This document shows, one piece after another, positions 24,713 through 37,347 of a DNA stretch of 64,000 nucleotides (its first letter is position 1; every line of letters begins with the position of its first letter). The DNA is from Phyllostachys edulis (taxonomy: Eukaryota; Streptophyta; Magnoliopsida; Poales; Poaceae), in assembly GCA_036346405.1 (NCBI GenBank), contig CM070548.1, positions 58,216,611 to 58,280,610 of the forward strand, given 5' to 3'. The translations under genes were made by a program, and so were the position numbers. The notes beneath the pieces were generated by a model. It made no database searches and was not told the origin of the DNA. It saw only the letters and a program-made list of their open reading frames with translations.

Positions 24713-27588
24713 TGAAACATCTACAAATTTCAAAATCAATTTGAGTTTTGATTTGAATCTCGTTTTCAAATCTTAGTTTAGCAAATTTCAACCAAATTCA
24801 TCAAAAATCCCCAAATCCATCAAAACCCAAGCAAATCCCGCTTTCCCTTTCTTCCTTCCGCTTTCCTCCCTTGTCGCTTATCGCTTAAACCGGCCTCCAC
24901 CCTGCTCGCGTCATCCGCCCAGCGCCCGCCATCATTATTTGCCACCTCCGCGCCACCTCGCCTCTCTTCAATGCATCCGCACCCCAAGTCGCCACACAAG
25001 ACCACCCCGCCCCATCCTCACCAGGCCATCTCCGTCTCTCTAGCGAGGGCACTACCACCGCCTCTCTCGCGCCCGCCTAAACACGACAACAAGACACGCG
25101 CCGCCGCCCATGTCGCCACCCGCTTCCCATCGCCTCCACGGGCTATAAAAGCCACCCCCACCCGACTTTCAAACTCGCACCAAGCCCTTCCTCTCCCTCC
25201 CCCACCCACCCTTCCTTCCCCAAGGTCGCCAAGAGCCGCCGCCACCACAACCCCACCCAACCAAGAAACCCTAAGGTAAGGGACTTACCCGTGAGCTTCC
25301 ATGCCGCCTCTCCTTGCATACTGGTGGTCACCATCGCCGGTCGCGCCACACGAGCGCCATGGCTTCCACTCGCTTTCCCCATCCTCCAGTCGGCGCCAGC
25401 CGCCGCTCACATCAGCACACAGATGGGCGCTATTATTCGCCAAGCCTCGCTTTTTAGGTTCGGCGAAATGGGTCGTGGGCACACAAGAATTCGCCGCTTT
25501 TTATTGTTCACTCAATTCGGCCAAACACTGTTCACACGCACAGTAAAATGAGTACTGTTCATTCCGAAAAATAGAATTATTGTTTCAAAATTCAGAAAAG
25601 TGCACCGTAAACCCTAACTACTGTTCATTTCAGCTAAACACAATAATTTCAATTTCTATACACTGATCCATTGTCATGTATAAATAGTAAAATAACACTA
25701 TTCATCATCTGACCCTGTTTTCGCCCGAAACCCTAATTTGACATTATATGTCATTTTTTACCGTTTCGAGTCCGTGAGTTCATTTCTCAGCTTTGTTCAG
25801 CTACACCAAGCTCCAAATAAATATTCCCACCTTCCTATAGATTTCTTTAATCCTTTACAATATTTTTGTTGTATTTGGATCCGAATCTTGAACCCTGTTC
25901 AGTCCAATCAAGCACCAAATAAATCCCCACCATCCCTCACCACATTTCCTTTAAGTTTCTTTTTGGTTTTATTTACTTGCTTGTTGTTCCCAGCTTATTC
26001 CTTGTCGAGCTAGTTTTTACTTTGTTTCTTTTTATTGCATTGCTTCTCGTTAGGTCACAATCTTGACGACCAGACTCCATAAGACGCTGGACAAGACCAG
26101 TATCAACAGGACTTTATGCAAGAAGGCAAGTTGCATTCCTTGAACATTTTGAACCCACATGTCATATATTTATATTGATACTTTCATTATTATATTTGAG
26201 CCAATTACTTTAATTATTCAAATAATACTTTTGAATGCCATGATAATTAGATAAATCCTATAACCCCACATATAAACCCACCCAGCACTTGTAGGCCATA
26301 TTCACCTTGACAAGTTCACATAAAATATTATCTATATAAGTAGCTTTGTCACACAAATGTGCTATCAATCAAAAGAGAGTATTGGCGGTTCGCCAATGGT
26401 TTTGGTGGAGAGTTGAGGGTTGTGTCCAGGAAGTTGGACAACCCAATAGACTTGTGTTAAAAGTGAGTCATCAGTGAGATCTCGAGGTGGATAGCCACAA
26501 GTTGGTGTTGGGCCATCGCCTCACTGGATGACAAATAAGGACAAGAACCTTGTGCCAAGTAACAGACACAGAAAATCGCTCAACCACATGCGTAGTCATT
26601 ACTCCCTAGCTTAGTACACTGCTCACCCGATTGAATATTTGCAAGGAAATGTAACTGCTCTTGTGTGATAGAGTAAGTGCTAAACTGGGTGTGACAGAGG
26701 GCTGAAGGACACTTGGTAGTCTACACACACCAGAGGTGCCGTCAAGATAGGGATGTGAGATCCACCGGCCTGTAGTCTCCCTAAGGTCAGATGGTCCAAT
26801 AACCTACCAAAGTGGAGGCTAGAAAGGTTGAGCAAAGAAAAGGCTTTGTTATCTCATTTCGACCGCACGCTAACGTGTTATGCGGTATATAGCTTGACAA
26901 GATGAGGTTGAGATATCATGTGGGTAAAGTTGGGCACTCTGCAGAGTGAATAAAAAGGTATTCGTATACGCCGTGCTTCCGGTTAATGAAGCTATGTTAA
27001 TGGGTGATTCCAATACATGAGGCATAAGTAGAGTTTTGGAGATGGTAAGTTGGTAATTGTGGTTTGATGAGAAACCCCTGATGTTATTATTTATTATTGT
27101 TTTACTGTTTTAAATGTAAACTGCTTTAACTGCAAATTGTATCCACATATGCCTGTTAAGGTAAAAACCTAACCATCCTTTGAACTTTTTGCATGTAATT
27201 ATTTAGCTTTTCCATGCGGCTTGTTGAGTACGGTAGTAGTACTCATTCTTGCATAATCTGCAAATAATCTACAGCAGAAATCTGGGAAAATGCAGAGGAT
27301 CTGGTTGAACAGGATTTTGGTGGACCCACGATGGCAAATGACCATCGTTATTAGGTCTCACCAAGGCCAAATGTGCCTGTGGTTTGTTGTTCTTTTGTCT
27401 TGTATTATATTAACTTTGGCTTGGATGCCGTGTTAGTGTCAAAACTGGCTGTTAAGCCTTATCCTTGTGTAATAAAATGTTGGCTTTTGTTGTAATCGAA
27501 AGTTTGCTTGAGACACTGTTTACTTTGTAACTGCACATTCTGGATGGTTGTGAAAAATTTAACGTTCTCAAAATTTGAGGGCGTTACA
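24713..27588 (+). mobile_element. Solo LTR (Ty3-type), 2.88 kb
   Basis: It starts TGAAACATCT and ends GGGCGTTACA, with a perfect duplication GATTC at 24708-24712 and 27589-27593. A C-rich leader-like block (24.85-25.4 kb) is followed by AT-rich sequence. A hairpin GAGTAC/GTACTC lies at 27226-27244, about 345 nt before the 3' end. No internal domain was found. Confidence 0.85.
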
Positions 27589-27593
27589 GATTC

Positions 27594-27994
27594 GAACCGG
27601 ACACCGTGCATGGGCCGACATGTTATCGGACGCCGTGCTAGTTCATGTGTGATGTGTGGGCGTCCGGCCTCCGGTGTTCGTTTGTGGATGAATTTCCGCC
27701 ACTCGATCAACATTGACAGAACAATGATTTTCTCTTCTTTTTTTCATTTTGGGGAAAGAACAAGGAAGGCTGTGCATTCGATTCAAGAATGTACATGCAA
27801 GTATACAACGAAGTGAACGAAAAGAAAAGATACCTCAAATCGGAAGCCCCGTAAAAACCAATGTTAATTCCCTAAACCTGAACACATTCGATTCTCAACA
27901 ACCTACCTACTCATGTATAAGTACGTGTCAGCACTAGCAATGCTCCGACGCATTGTCCTGCAGGCTCTGCCTCGCCGTTCCGCCGCAACCATAA
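27594..27994. other. Short intergenic stretch, 3' flank of the RING-H2 gene
   Basis: I recognise no gene or repeat here. Because the RING-H2 gene runs on the minus strand and stops at 27995, its 3' UTR should extend into this stretch. I saw no decisive poly(A) signal. Confidence 0.4.
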
Positions 27995-29818
27995 TCACAT
28001 AGCAGCAGGAGCTGCGCTCGGACAGGCGCCGGAGGAGGCCGGCTCGTCGGAAACGATCTCCAGCCGGCTAGCCGGCACGTCCATGAGGTCCGTGGCCGCC
28101 GCCACTTCTGCTTGGAATGCGCTGCGGTCTGACGAGGACGTGGAGACCTGGAAGGGCGGCGGGGCCCTGACGGCGGCGCGGTAGACGGGAGGCATGGCGG
28201 CGGCGGAGGCGCGCAGGGAGGCGCGGCAGACGGGGCAGGTGGAGTGCTGCTTGAGCCAGGCGTCGATGCAGGCGACGTGGAAGGCGTGGCCGCAGGAAGG
28301 GAGCACGCGCACCACGTCCTTGGCCTCGTACTCCTCCAGGCACACCGTGCACCTGCATGCGCACACGCGCGTCATTCAACAAGCCCTCCTTCAGAATGCA
28401 GGATTGATAATATACACTAATTTATGTAGTAATTCGGTAGTATCCTTTGCACATTGTAGAATACAGGACGTGTATGACAAAAAGGACGGCAATTGGTTTT
28501 TGTGGCTATTGATTCTCGAGTAATGCTTCTATATATTTGCTCTCCTGAAAAGTGAATTGCACAGATTCTAATATTGGTTGATCTAGGACCTCTTGATTTA
28601 GTACAAAATTTTTAGATGACAGCCCTTTTAGTTCGTTTCGACTCTGAAGTGGCTAATTTTCACTTTTAGAGATTACACAGGTGGCAGGGGGAAAAAGCAC
28701 AGCATGTATAGTATTAAGTTTCTCAACTTTTCCAATGTTACTGGAGTGGCAGTGTCAGTTCTGTGGAAATTGGTACTCAGTAATTGAGTGCGAAGATTTG
28801 CAGTGACCAGATTTTTTTCCAAGAAAAAGTACACATGGAATCAATGTGAACAATCTGAGTAAATGCAAACCATTCAAGTGAGAAAAACTGCAACTGTTGC
28901 TACTTTCAGGATGACTTCGTCTCTCTGCCTAAGTCAAACCCAACTGAGGATTCCTGAATTGACAACCAACATGGCCGTCAATGGTAAGGAAAGGGCAGTT
29001 CAAATGCAGAGAACCACTAGATGGACATTCTAAACAACTAAAGCCACTATAATTCGTGCGACTTCTCCGATAAGCTGCACAGGAATCTTGATCATCTTGT
29101 CGGCAAAGCTATAAACTCCCAAAACAAGGCTCGCATAGTAATAATACTAGTACTTGCAGCTATAGAAAGCAGCACAGGCTGCCAAAAAGGGTGTAATAGG
29201 ATTCTGTTTTGTCACGCAATCTCCAGATACTTTCGCGTACCCAGGCTGGCAGCCGTGGCACAAGGCGACTTTACTTCATCCATGATCCATCCATGATTCC
29301 ATATAGTACTGTAAGTTGCAAGTTGTAACGAGAATGTGCAAACAATCTTAGCAATCTGTGTGCGCGTCGATGAGTGAGTAAATAAAAACAGTGGGCAGAG
29401 AAAGAAGCGAAGATTGATAAGTATCTTAACTGTGACTCCTGCGCGGCCGGCCGATGCGAGGCGTCGCCGAACTTGACCGTCGGGAAGCTCGTCACCACGG
29501 CCGGCTCCAGCCCACGGATCCCGCGCTCCACCTGCCCAACCCAGTCGATCAATCGATTACAATCCAACAACGCACCAAGAACACCGCGAGGACAAGTGAA
29601 GAATCGGCAAGAAGTGGTGGTGGGGGGGGGGGATGCTTAACGTGAAAGGCCGGGAAGGCGGGGTCGCCGGCGGCGGCCCTGAGGTGGATGCGCGCGCAGA
29701 GCAGCCTGGTGAAGACGAAGAGCACGAAGAAGGCGCTGACCGAGAAGGCCATCACCGTCGTCACCATGTTCATATTCATGCTCACGCTGCCGTCCCTCGA
29801 CTCCGCCGGCGCGGACAT
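27995..29818 (-). CDS. ATL-family RING-H2 zinc finger protein (probable E3 ubiquitin ligase)
   Basis: Three exons read on the minus strand: 29818-29642, 29531-29431 and 28352-27995, giving 211 residues. Introns are 29641-29532 (donor GTTAAG, acceptor GGGCAG) and 29430-28353 (donor GTTAAG, acceptor CATGCAG); phases fit. Features in order: a membrane segment at about residues 19-41, a GLE version of the ATL 'GLD' motif at 66-68, then a complete RING-H2 with C94, C97, C113, H115, H118, C121, C132 and C135, plus W125 and P133, which in this family contact the E2 enzyme. The Ala/Ser-rich tail is unassigned. Family knowledge makes it a membrane-anchored E3 ligase; the substrate is unknown. The ATG at 29818 opens a frame with a membrane segment, as expected for ATLs. 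The gene is short for the family but seems intact. Confidence 0.85.
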
Positions 29819-30248
29819 TGCTCCTCTAGCATCTCACGCCGGTTCGGGCCCTGCGCCGCCACGAAATCGCTCAAGCTCAGCCGCGCAGGCGTGCATACAT
29901 GCTCTGTTTCTCCCATCTCATGGCAGAAACTGTGAATAGGACTTACTTGGTGGGTTTCTTGATCAGGCCGCTTCCCCTCCTCGGCTCGGCTGCGAGAATC
30001 TGTTATTATCTACCGCTCCTCCTCACTCCGTTGCTCTTGCGTAATAAAGAAGAAGAGGGGGAGGGGGAGGGGGAGAAGGGAAGAAGAAGAAGCGGAGCGG
30101 ATAGAGTTGAGATAGTGACTTAATGAGTGTGCCCTGTGCCCGTCTCACCTACGCAAATTGTTTATCTTATCGTAGAGAATCCAAGAGTACCTAGGACAGC
30201 CATTTATTACTAAGGGATTGCTATGAAAAAGTATTTAGGTAATGTAGA
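29819..30248 (-). promoter_or_regulatory. 5' flank and probable leader of the RING-H2 gene
   Basis: Only 430 bp separate the start codon from the hAT insertion at 30249. A purine-rich run on the plus strand (about 30046-30091) is a CT-rich run on the gene's strand, a common plant leader or core-promoter feature. I could not place a convincing TATA box. Confidence 0.35.
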
Positions 30249-31213
30249 TAGGGCTGAAAAAATAGCTCAGGACTCGCAAGCCAACTCAGCTCGAATCAGG
30301 CTCGAGCCAACTCGGCTCGGGCTCGTAAGATTTTCGAGCCGAGCCGAGCCCAGCTTCTGACTCGCAAGTTTTTTGAGCCAAGCCCGAGCCCGCTCGCGAG
30401 CCGCTCGTCCTGAACGCCGCTCGGCCTTCTTATCCTTCGCCCACCTCAAAAACGCCTTCGCTCACTGCCTTACTCCAGTCCACACCGAGCTCCAAGTCCT
30501 TCCTCCCTCGGTCCCTCCTCCCGATTCGGAGATTCCGCCACCGGCCAGCCAGCCACCTCCCGGCCTGGCGTCCCCCCTCCCGGCCCTCCAAACCCAAGCC
30601 ACCGCCTGCGCGTCTCCCTCCTCCCGGCCCTCCAGCGGCCAAGTCACCGCCTGCCCTCCCCACTTGCCTCCACCGCCGCCTATCCTCCTCCGCCTCTGCC
30701 CTCCCTCCTCCGGTCCTCCAGCGCCAAGCCGCCGCCTCTATCCTCCTCCGCCACCCCGACCTCCACCGCGCCTCCTCCCAGATCCACGCCCACCTCCTGA
30801 TCCTCCCGCCCACGCCTCAGAAGCCGCCAGACCCTGTTCTCCACGGCCACGCTGTCACCCCGCCGCCAGATTCAAGGTTGCGGCCTTGCGGGGACGATTT
30901 GATGCTCTGGCGTCTGTTAATTGAATAGATGTACTGATTTTGTTGATTGAATGGATGTATTGATTGTCATTTTTGTAGATTGAATGGATGTATTAATTGC
31001 CATTTTTGTAGATTGAATTTGAATGTATGCATGCATCGCCTTCTCTGGTGTATTCTATTCACGACTCATGAGCCGCTTCCGAATGCCGCCTCCGAGCCAC
31101 CTTCCGAGCCGAGCTATCCTTTTGGCTCGTGCTCAGAACGAGCCGAGCCAAGCCGAGCCCACTTTGCAAGTGAGCCTGATCGAGCCGAGCAGCTCGGCTC
31201 GTTTCCAGCCCTA
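30249..31213. mobile_element. Non-autonomous hAT (Ds-like) element
   Basis: The ends are TAGGGCTG... and ...CAGCCCTA (inverted repeat TAGGGCTG with related flanking bases), with a perfect 8-bp duplication AATGTAGA at 30241-30248 and 31214-31221, as expected for hAT. Both subterminal regions are packed with GAGCCGAGC-like repeats. The middle is C-rich and produces long chance frames on both strands. About 2.5 copies of a 33-bp tandem repeat lie at 30947-31020. No transposase is present. Confidence 0.88.
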
Positions 31214-31221
31214 AATGTAGA

Positions 31222-32565
31222 GCAGAGAGGGTGAGAAGAGAAAGTGAGCTTGTTTCTAGATGAAGAAATTAGCAAATTGTTAATACCAAGACACAAAAAA
31301 CAACCAAATACTCTATTGAAGACTTACTTGTTACTTAAAAACGCGTTTTGTGGGTTATACTGTCTCAAGCAAAATATCCACCGGATTATTTGTGCAACCC
31401 GACTTCATTATTATATGATAAATGAGCTAAAATATGTAAACCACAAAGTTGTACTTCATTATTGATCATCAAGAATCATATACACTCATAGCAATTAAAG
31501 TCTTAGACATAAGTTTAAGAAACAATGAAGACTTATTTCTTTTTATTAGATTGAGTACTCTCCCTTCTCTTAGTAACACGCTAAAAAATAAACTATTGTA
31601 GATACTCTAGTCGAGTTGTACTAAACTGGTAATTATACAGGCTAATTAACGAGTCAATTATCGATGCGATGGGCGACCAGGGAATAAATCCTACAAACCT
31701 TCTTACTTTTAAATCATTGACCGGTAGATATTGACATGTAGATACGCAAAAAGATAATTCAATATATTGTGAGATTAAAAATGATTTCTCCGTACGCCCA
31801 TCCCGTTCAGCCGAGGTGGTGCCCACCGGTTCGTCGCATTATTAAGTGCTGTTTAAGCGTGCGAGTGTGGACCGGTTCTTTTCCAAAGGACGGCGGCGCC
31901 AGCACGCCCCTGCTTCGTTCGCGCCCGGTTCGATTCGTTCGTGCCTTCCGCATGAAACGACCGCGTCGCCCAACCACGGGGCACGGCAGACGTGCCGTGT
32001 CGATTTTCTGAGGTTTCTGTGGTTTTCAGCCGACGTGCCGGGCGAGCATGTGCTCAAACATGGAGGTGAGTATAGGGATACAAGTGGGGCGGGTCTGCCC
32101 GCTAAGCCGCTGGCCCGCCCCGCAAAAGCAGCCTATAAAAACCCACTTATGTTAGCAGTGGCCCGCAAAAAAGCCGCAAAGAGCCTGCAAATGCTACTGG
32201 TTCTTCCATCCAGCTCGGCCTCGTGCCCTTCGCCGCCGCCGTGTTCCCGACCTAATCGCCAAGATACTACAGCTCTGCCACTGAGAGCGTGGACACCGCC
32301 GATTTCAATACGGCCACCACGCCGCGCCGACACCCTCTTCATCAACGCCGCCGCACACCAAAGCCTCGACCTTCCACTTCCATCCTCCGCCCACCACCGC
32401 CCACCCCGCCATGGTCGCCACCTCCCTCTCCCTCGCCTTATCCCCTCTCCTCCGCCCAACTCCTAGACCCCAACCCCATCCAAGACTCGTCAGCCCCAAA
32501 TTCCCTAAACCTCCTCTCTAAGACCCTCATGAAGTTGTCGGTAGTCACAAGACGAGTCGCTATAT
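31222..32565. other. Intergenic; possible hAT-like end near 32.07 kb
   Basis: There is no recognisable gene from 31.2 to 32.0 kb. At about 32072, TAGGGATACAAGTGGGGCGG followed by CCCGC/GGCCCGC repeats resembles the left end of another hAT, but I found no matching right end or 8-bp duplication. The C-rich reading frames at 32.2-32.5 kb are unassigned. Confidence 0.35.
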
Positions 32566-33067
32566 GTGCTGGCCGGGATCAGGAGGAGCACGATGAAAGT
32601 GGTGGTTCCATCTAGAGGAGGAGAAGGAGGAGGCGGCGTGGTGGAGGCCGGGCCGAAGAGGTTCGACGCGTTCGACGCGGTGTTCGTGTGCTACTTCCCC
32701 GGGATGACATGCATAGGGTGGAGTGGATGGGGAACAGTGCGGTACGGCTGGTGCGGCAGGAGGACCTCGGCTGGCACGCTGTTCTTGGGGCGGAACCGCG
32801 CGTTCGCGCTCTCATCGGTGGAGCTCCCCGCGTGCCGTGCCAACTACGTGTATCTCCTGGACAGCAGGGACACCCCAACGGGCTTGTCGGGATGGTGGAC
32901 ATGGAGAGCCGGAGGGCACACCGCGAGGAGATGATCTTCCCCCACGACGGCCGGCGAGGGGCCCCGTCGGCCGGGTGGGCGCTCCTTGGAGGACAGCTAA
33001 GCGGCTGTCTTGGTTGGGGTCTTGGTCGTCATGGCTTTGTGGTAAGGCGGGTTATGGGTCGTCAGAA
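32566..33067 (+). pseudogene. DUF295-like fragment, frameshifted and truncated
   Basis: One plus frame (about 32.74-32.9 kb) has LFLGRNRAFALSSVELP followed by ACRANYVYLLDS, resembling the C-terminal part of grass DUF295 (often F-box-associated) proteins. An upstream part (KRFDAFDAVFVCYFP near 32.66 kb) also fits, but there is no uninterrupted full domain, and later material falls in another frame. The sequence ends against the SIRE-type LTR at 33.07 kb. No F-box is visible. The assignment rests on motif resemblance only. Confidence 0.35.
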
Positions 33068-33072
33068 TCGCC

Positions 33073-35936
33073 GATCGAGGTGGCCGATTAGAGGGGGTGA
33101 ATAGGCGTTTTAAAACTTTTTGGCTAAAACCGATTTCTAATGCGGAAGCTAATACAAATACGATTTTGCACAATTAAAGCCTAAAACAACTAGGTTCACC
33201 TAAGTACACCAACAATATGAGACTATATAAATGATAGCAATCATACACATACAATTAAGCAATTTAAATACAAGTAATGCAAATTGCACAAGTAATGAAA
33301 CCACAAGAGACACGGCGATGTTTTTCCGTGGTGATCGGAGACTTGCCGGTCTCCCCTAATCCACGTTGAGGCAAGCCCAAACTAATTGGACCGGCTCCAC
33401 GAATTGAGCACCTGCCTCCGAGGTAAGTCCAACCACTTGGACCGGTTCCAAACCGAACCAACACCTCGCTCCACTAGGGTTGCTCTTTCCTCCACTCCGA
33501 AGATGGCGAGCACCACACCACTCACAAACCGTCCGGGTCTTCTCACAATCTTCTTTGAGAAGCTCACCGGCGCAACGACGCCACCATGCCGTCTAGGTGT
33601 CGGCAAACACCAAGAGTAACAAGTTTCCAATGCTCACTTGAACCAATCAAGTTCTAAGCTCAAATGAATACGAAATCCACTACCTAAGGCAACACATGCA
33701 CTTAGGATTTGCTCTCTAACCTCACTAAGTGCAACACATACACAAAAGAGAATGAGAGGCTTGCTCTTTGCTCAAAGGAATGTCTAGGGGCACCAGCACA
33801 CCACCAGCAAGCTCTCCCAACCGGTCAAGGTGGCTTTATATAGCCCACACTCAAAAACTAGCCGTTGGAGAAAGATTCCAGAGAATCTGGACAAAATCGG
33901 TCTGACCGCCCTTAACTCCAACGGCTATAAAACTAGCCGTTGAGCTCATGGCTGGTCTGACCGCCAACTAATGGCCGGTCAGACCGCCCACCGGTCAGTC
34001 CACCCAAAACACGCCGGTTAGACCGCTTCACAAAAAAGTGCCTAAGGACCAGAAAAAGCACATCTCTGGAAAAAGTCGACGGGTCTCTCGACCGGAGGTC
34101 CCACAGATCAAGATCAACAACGCCGATCGATCGCTTCCACAAGCGGTCGGATCATTGACATCAAGGCGGTCGAGACCACCAAAGAACCAACAAGTGCATT
34201 TTGATTTTTCCACAACTCAAATTTGCAAAAACACATTTTGCTAATTTGATGCAAGATGCACACAAGGTTAAAGACAAGACTCTTAACAAGTTGCAAAACA
34301 CATTTGCCAACTTGTAGAATCAATGCCTCAAATTGCATTCCGCTTCAACTCAATTTGCAAAACACATTTGCCAAATTGACACGCGATGCAAACAGGATTC
34401 AAGTGAGATTCTCAACAAGTTGCAAAACACATTTGCCAACTTATAGAATCACACTACAAGGAATAAGGTACATGGACTTACACCATTTGCAAAACACATT
34501 CGCAAACTTAAGTCACATGCTACAAGGGTTATCTATGAGCCACAACTATTTGCAAAACACATTCGTAAATATTGGCAACATGTTAAGATGAGCTAGAGCA
34601 AACACAATGAGCTATCAACACATGACTAACTCAAGCTACTAGTCAAGGACCCCTCTTAATAGTACGGCAACCTATACTAGCAATCCGGTCTTCCAACCAA
34701 ACACCAAGACCGGTAAAAGACTAGGAACACATCCTTAGCCCTAGCTAGTCATACCTTTGCCTTGAGCAACTACTTGAAGCTTGATGACGCACATCCTTGC
34801 TTCAACTCCGAGTTCTTGACTTGATATGCATCAACTCATGATGCATCCTTCACTTGACTTCCATCAACACATGATGGGTCTTCATTTGATTTGATGATCA
34901 ACTCATGATCATCTCCTCTTCTTGAACTTGATACACATTAACATATGATGCATCATTTGCTCCAAGCTTTTGACTTCAATATCATCAACACATGATGATC
35001 TTCTAAAGTCTTCAACTATAGAACTCAACCTATTCATCCAACTCATGGAAAATGCTAGTTATATAATATGATGATCATTAATTACTGCGCCATACCATTA
35101 ACTCATAATAGTGGGACAAGATACCACAATCTTTCCCTCTTTGGTAATTGATGATAATCACTTCAATTGCAAGTAATTGAATGTAGATTGGTATGAGTAT
35201 ATAGGCACTACACAAGTTGTATATACTCATAGGATATATGAGCACACAAGTCTCATATACACACATGAATATATTAACTACACAAGTTAGATATATTCAA
35301 GGATATGTGAGAGCACATGAACTACACAAGTTATGTTTTACTCACATATAAGTATACTTAGACTACACTAGTCTTATATACTCATATGAATATATTAACT
35401 ATGTAAGTTAAATATATTCACAGGATATGTTTCAAAGTAAAGATCCCAAATATGTGGAAACAGGACTATGGATCAATACTAATGAAACCTCAAAATATAG
35501 AATGAACTCCCCTTATATGTGTGCATACATGAATATGTAGTAAGAACATATGCACATATTTAGGTTAATTCTATTGGTGAAGTTCAACCTATATTTTGGA
35601 TCCGAGGAATGCAGCAGGGTATAAGAATACAAAGTAGAATGCATATATCTTTTGTTCTTTATATCCAAACGAGACTAATCATGAAATATAACAATAAGAG
35701 AGTTAGTCTCACAAATAGATTTGTCATTATAAATGCATACCTGTTTGGATTTTCCTTTTGTTTATCCAATGAATTTGATTTGTCATTAATCACATACATG
35801 TCTTCATGATTATCACCTTTATATCCAATTTAGACTAAACAATAAGTATATTAAGAAACATGTTAGTGTCACAAATGGGCTTGTCATTAATCACCAAAAC
35901 ACTCCATTAACATATAATGGCGGGCTAGATTCTTCA
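33073..35936 (-). repeat. 3' LTR of the SIRE-lineage element
   Basis: It aligns along its whole length with 42595-45470 with only scattered single-base changes and one indel of about 25 bp near 33.9 kb. It contains successive clusters of short repeats: GGTCAGACCG-type (33.89-34.03 kb), TTGCAAAACACATTTGCCAA-type (34.21-34.57 kb), CATCAACACATGATG-type (34.82-35.0 kb) and CTACACAAGTT-type (35.2-35.43 kb). Confidence 0.88.
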
Positions 35937-35950
35937 ATCTCCCTCTTTTT
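35937..35950 (-). promoter_or_regulatory. Polypurine tract of the SIRE-lineage element
   Basis: On the minus strand AAAAAGAGGGAGAT directly precedes the LTR start, the expected position for plus-strand priming. Confidence 0.7.
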
Positions 35951-37347
35951 GGTGATTGATGACAAATCCTTTATCAATAACAATATTTGGAAAATAATCA
36001 ACGTAAGATAGGAACTTAAACGATTTAGCTACAATCATGCATGATACTAAGCAATTTGAATTATCTTCTTTAGGCATTATGCACGAAAAGGTGATAACAA
36101 CATAACTCAAGAGAGTCCAAAACTCTCCCTATGGCAATATATGCCTTAAAGGTGAAAACACAAGAGAGAATCCAAATATATTGATCATATAAACATTCTC
36201 CCCCTTTGGCATTAAGCACCAAAAAGCCAAAACAAATTCAAGCCAATAAACAGATAGAGCAGAAGAAAGAGCTTGGCAAAAGAACTTATTTTATTTTAGA
36301 CAAAATTACAATTTTCTTTGTGCCATTGCTTGGTCATGGGCGGTCAGACCGCGGCCCTAGCCGGTCAGACCGCCGGGTCGGCCGGTCAGACCGTTGGTGA
36401 CCAAAGAACAGTGTGATTGGAAATCACTTCTGATCACGAGCTAATGGCACAACCTCTTCTTTGATGGCCTAAGAGAGTAAAGCAAATTGAATATAGGCCA
36501 ACTAGGAGATTAGAAGAGAAGAGAAATGATTTGAAACACATTCAAATAAGAACCAAATGAGAAGAAACTCCCCCTAACTATATGCACAAGGATAAGAGAC
36601 GACACCCATTGCATATAAGAGGATTTTTAGGAAATTTTGGCGGAGTTTCCTCTAAACAATTGGTCCAAGGAGCATGACAATAGATAATCAATATATGAAT
36701 ATCATGCAACAACAGGATATAATTACTAACACATTATGGACAAGGATATTTAATGAAGCATAATCCATAACATGGTCATTCAATCATTCAACCTGCACAA
36801 GTCTTGGATGACACATAAAGGATTGCATAACACATAGCATAAGACAATAAACATTTCATCATCCAAAAAAGACTTAAAGCAATAAAACATCCATGGTTTA
36901 TAAGCTTACATAAGATATTACAAGAGTGATACATAAGCTTATCCAGACAAAACAAGGTCTATCGACCTAAATATGAAAACTAAGCATCTAGGAGGGAGGA
37001 GCGCCTGACGAAGATGATGGATGATCTCCCTGCTGAGTGAAGGATGGAGGGCGCTGACCACGACTGAACCTCCGATAAGCAACTGGCAAGCACTACTCCT
37101 GATACTCAGTGAGTCTCTCATCCAGGTGAGTCACTCTCACGTTCAGATCCTCAATCAAGGCTCTAGTCTCTGCATGCCTCTGAATGTTCTCTGCATGTCT
37201 CTTAATAGACTCTGCATGTCTCTGAATGGACTCTACATGCAAAGTGTCTACACTGGTCTGAAGGCGAGCAAGAGCTGCCAGAACTGCATCCTGATCCTGT
37301 GGAGCCTGCCCTGGATGACTTTGGGACGATGAGCCCTGTCCTTGAGA

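Noticed and set aside
32072..32110. hAT-like end TAGGGATACAAGTGGGGCGG as a full element
   Set aside because: No matching inverted end or 8-bp duplication was found within the following 1 kb; kept only as a remark.
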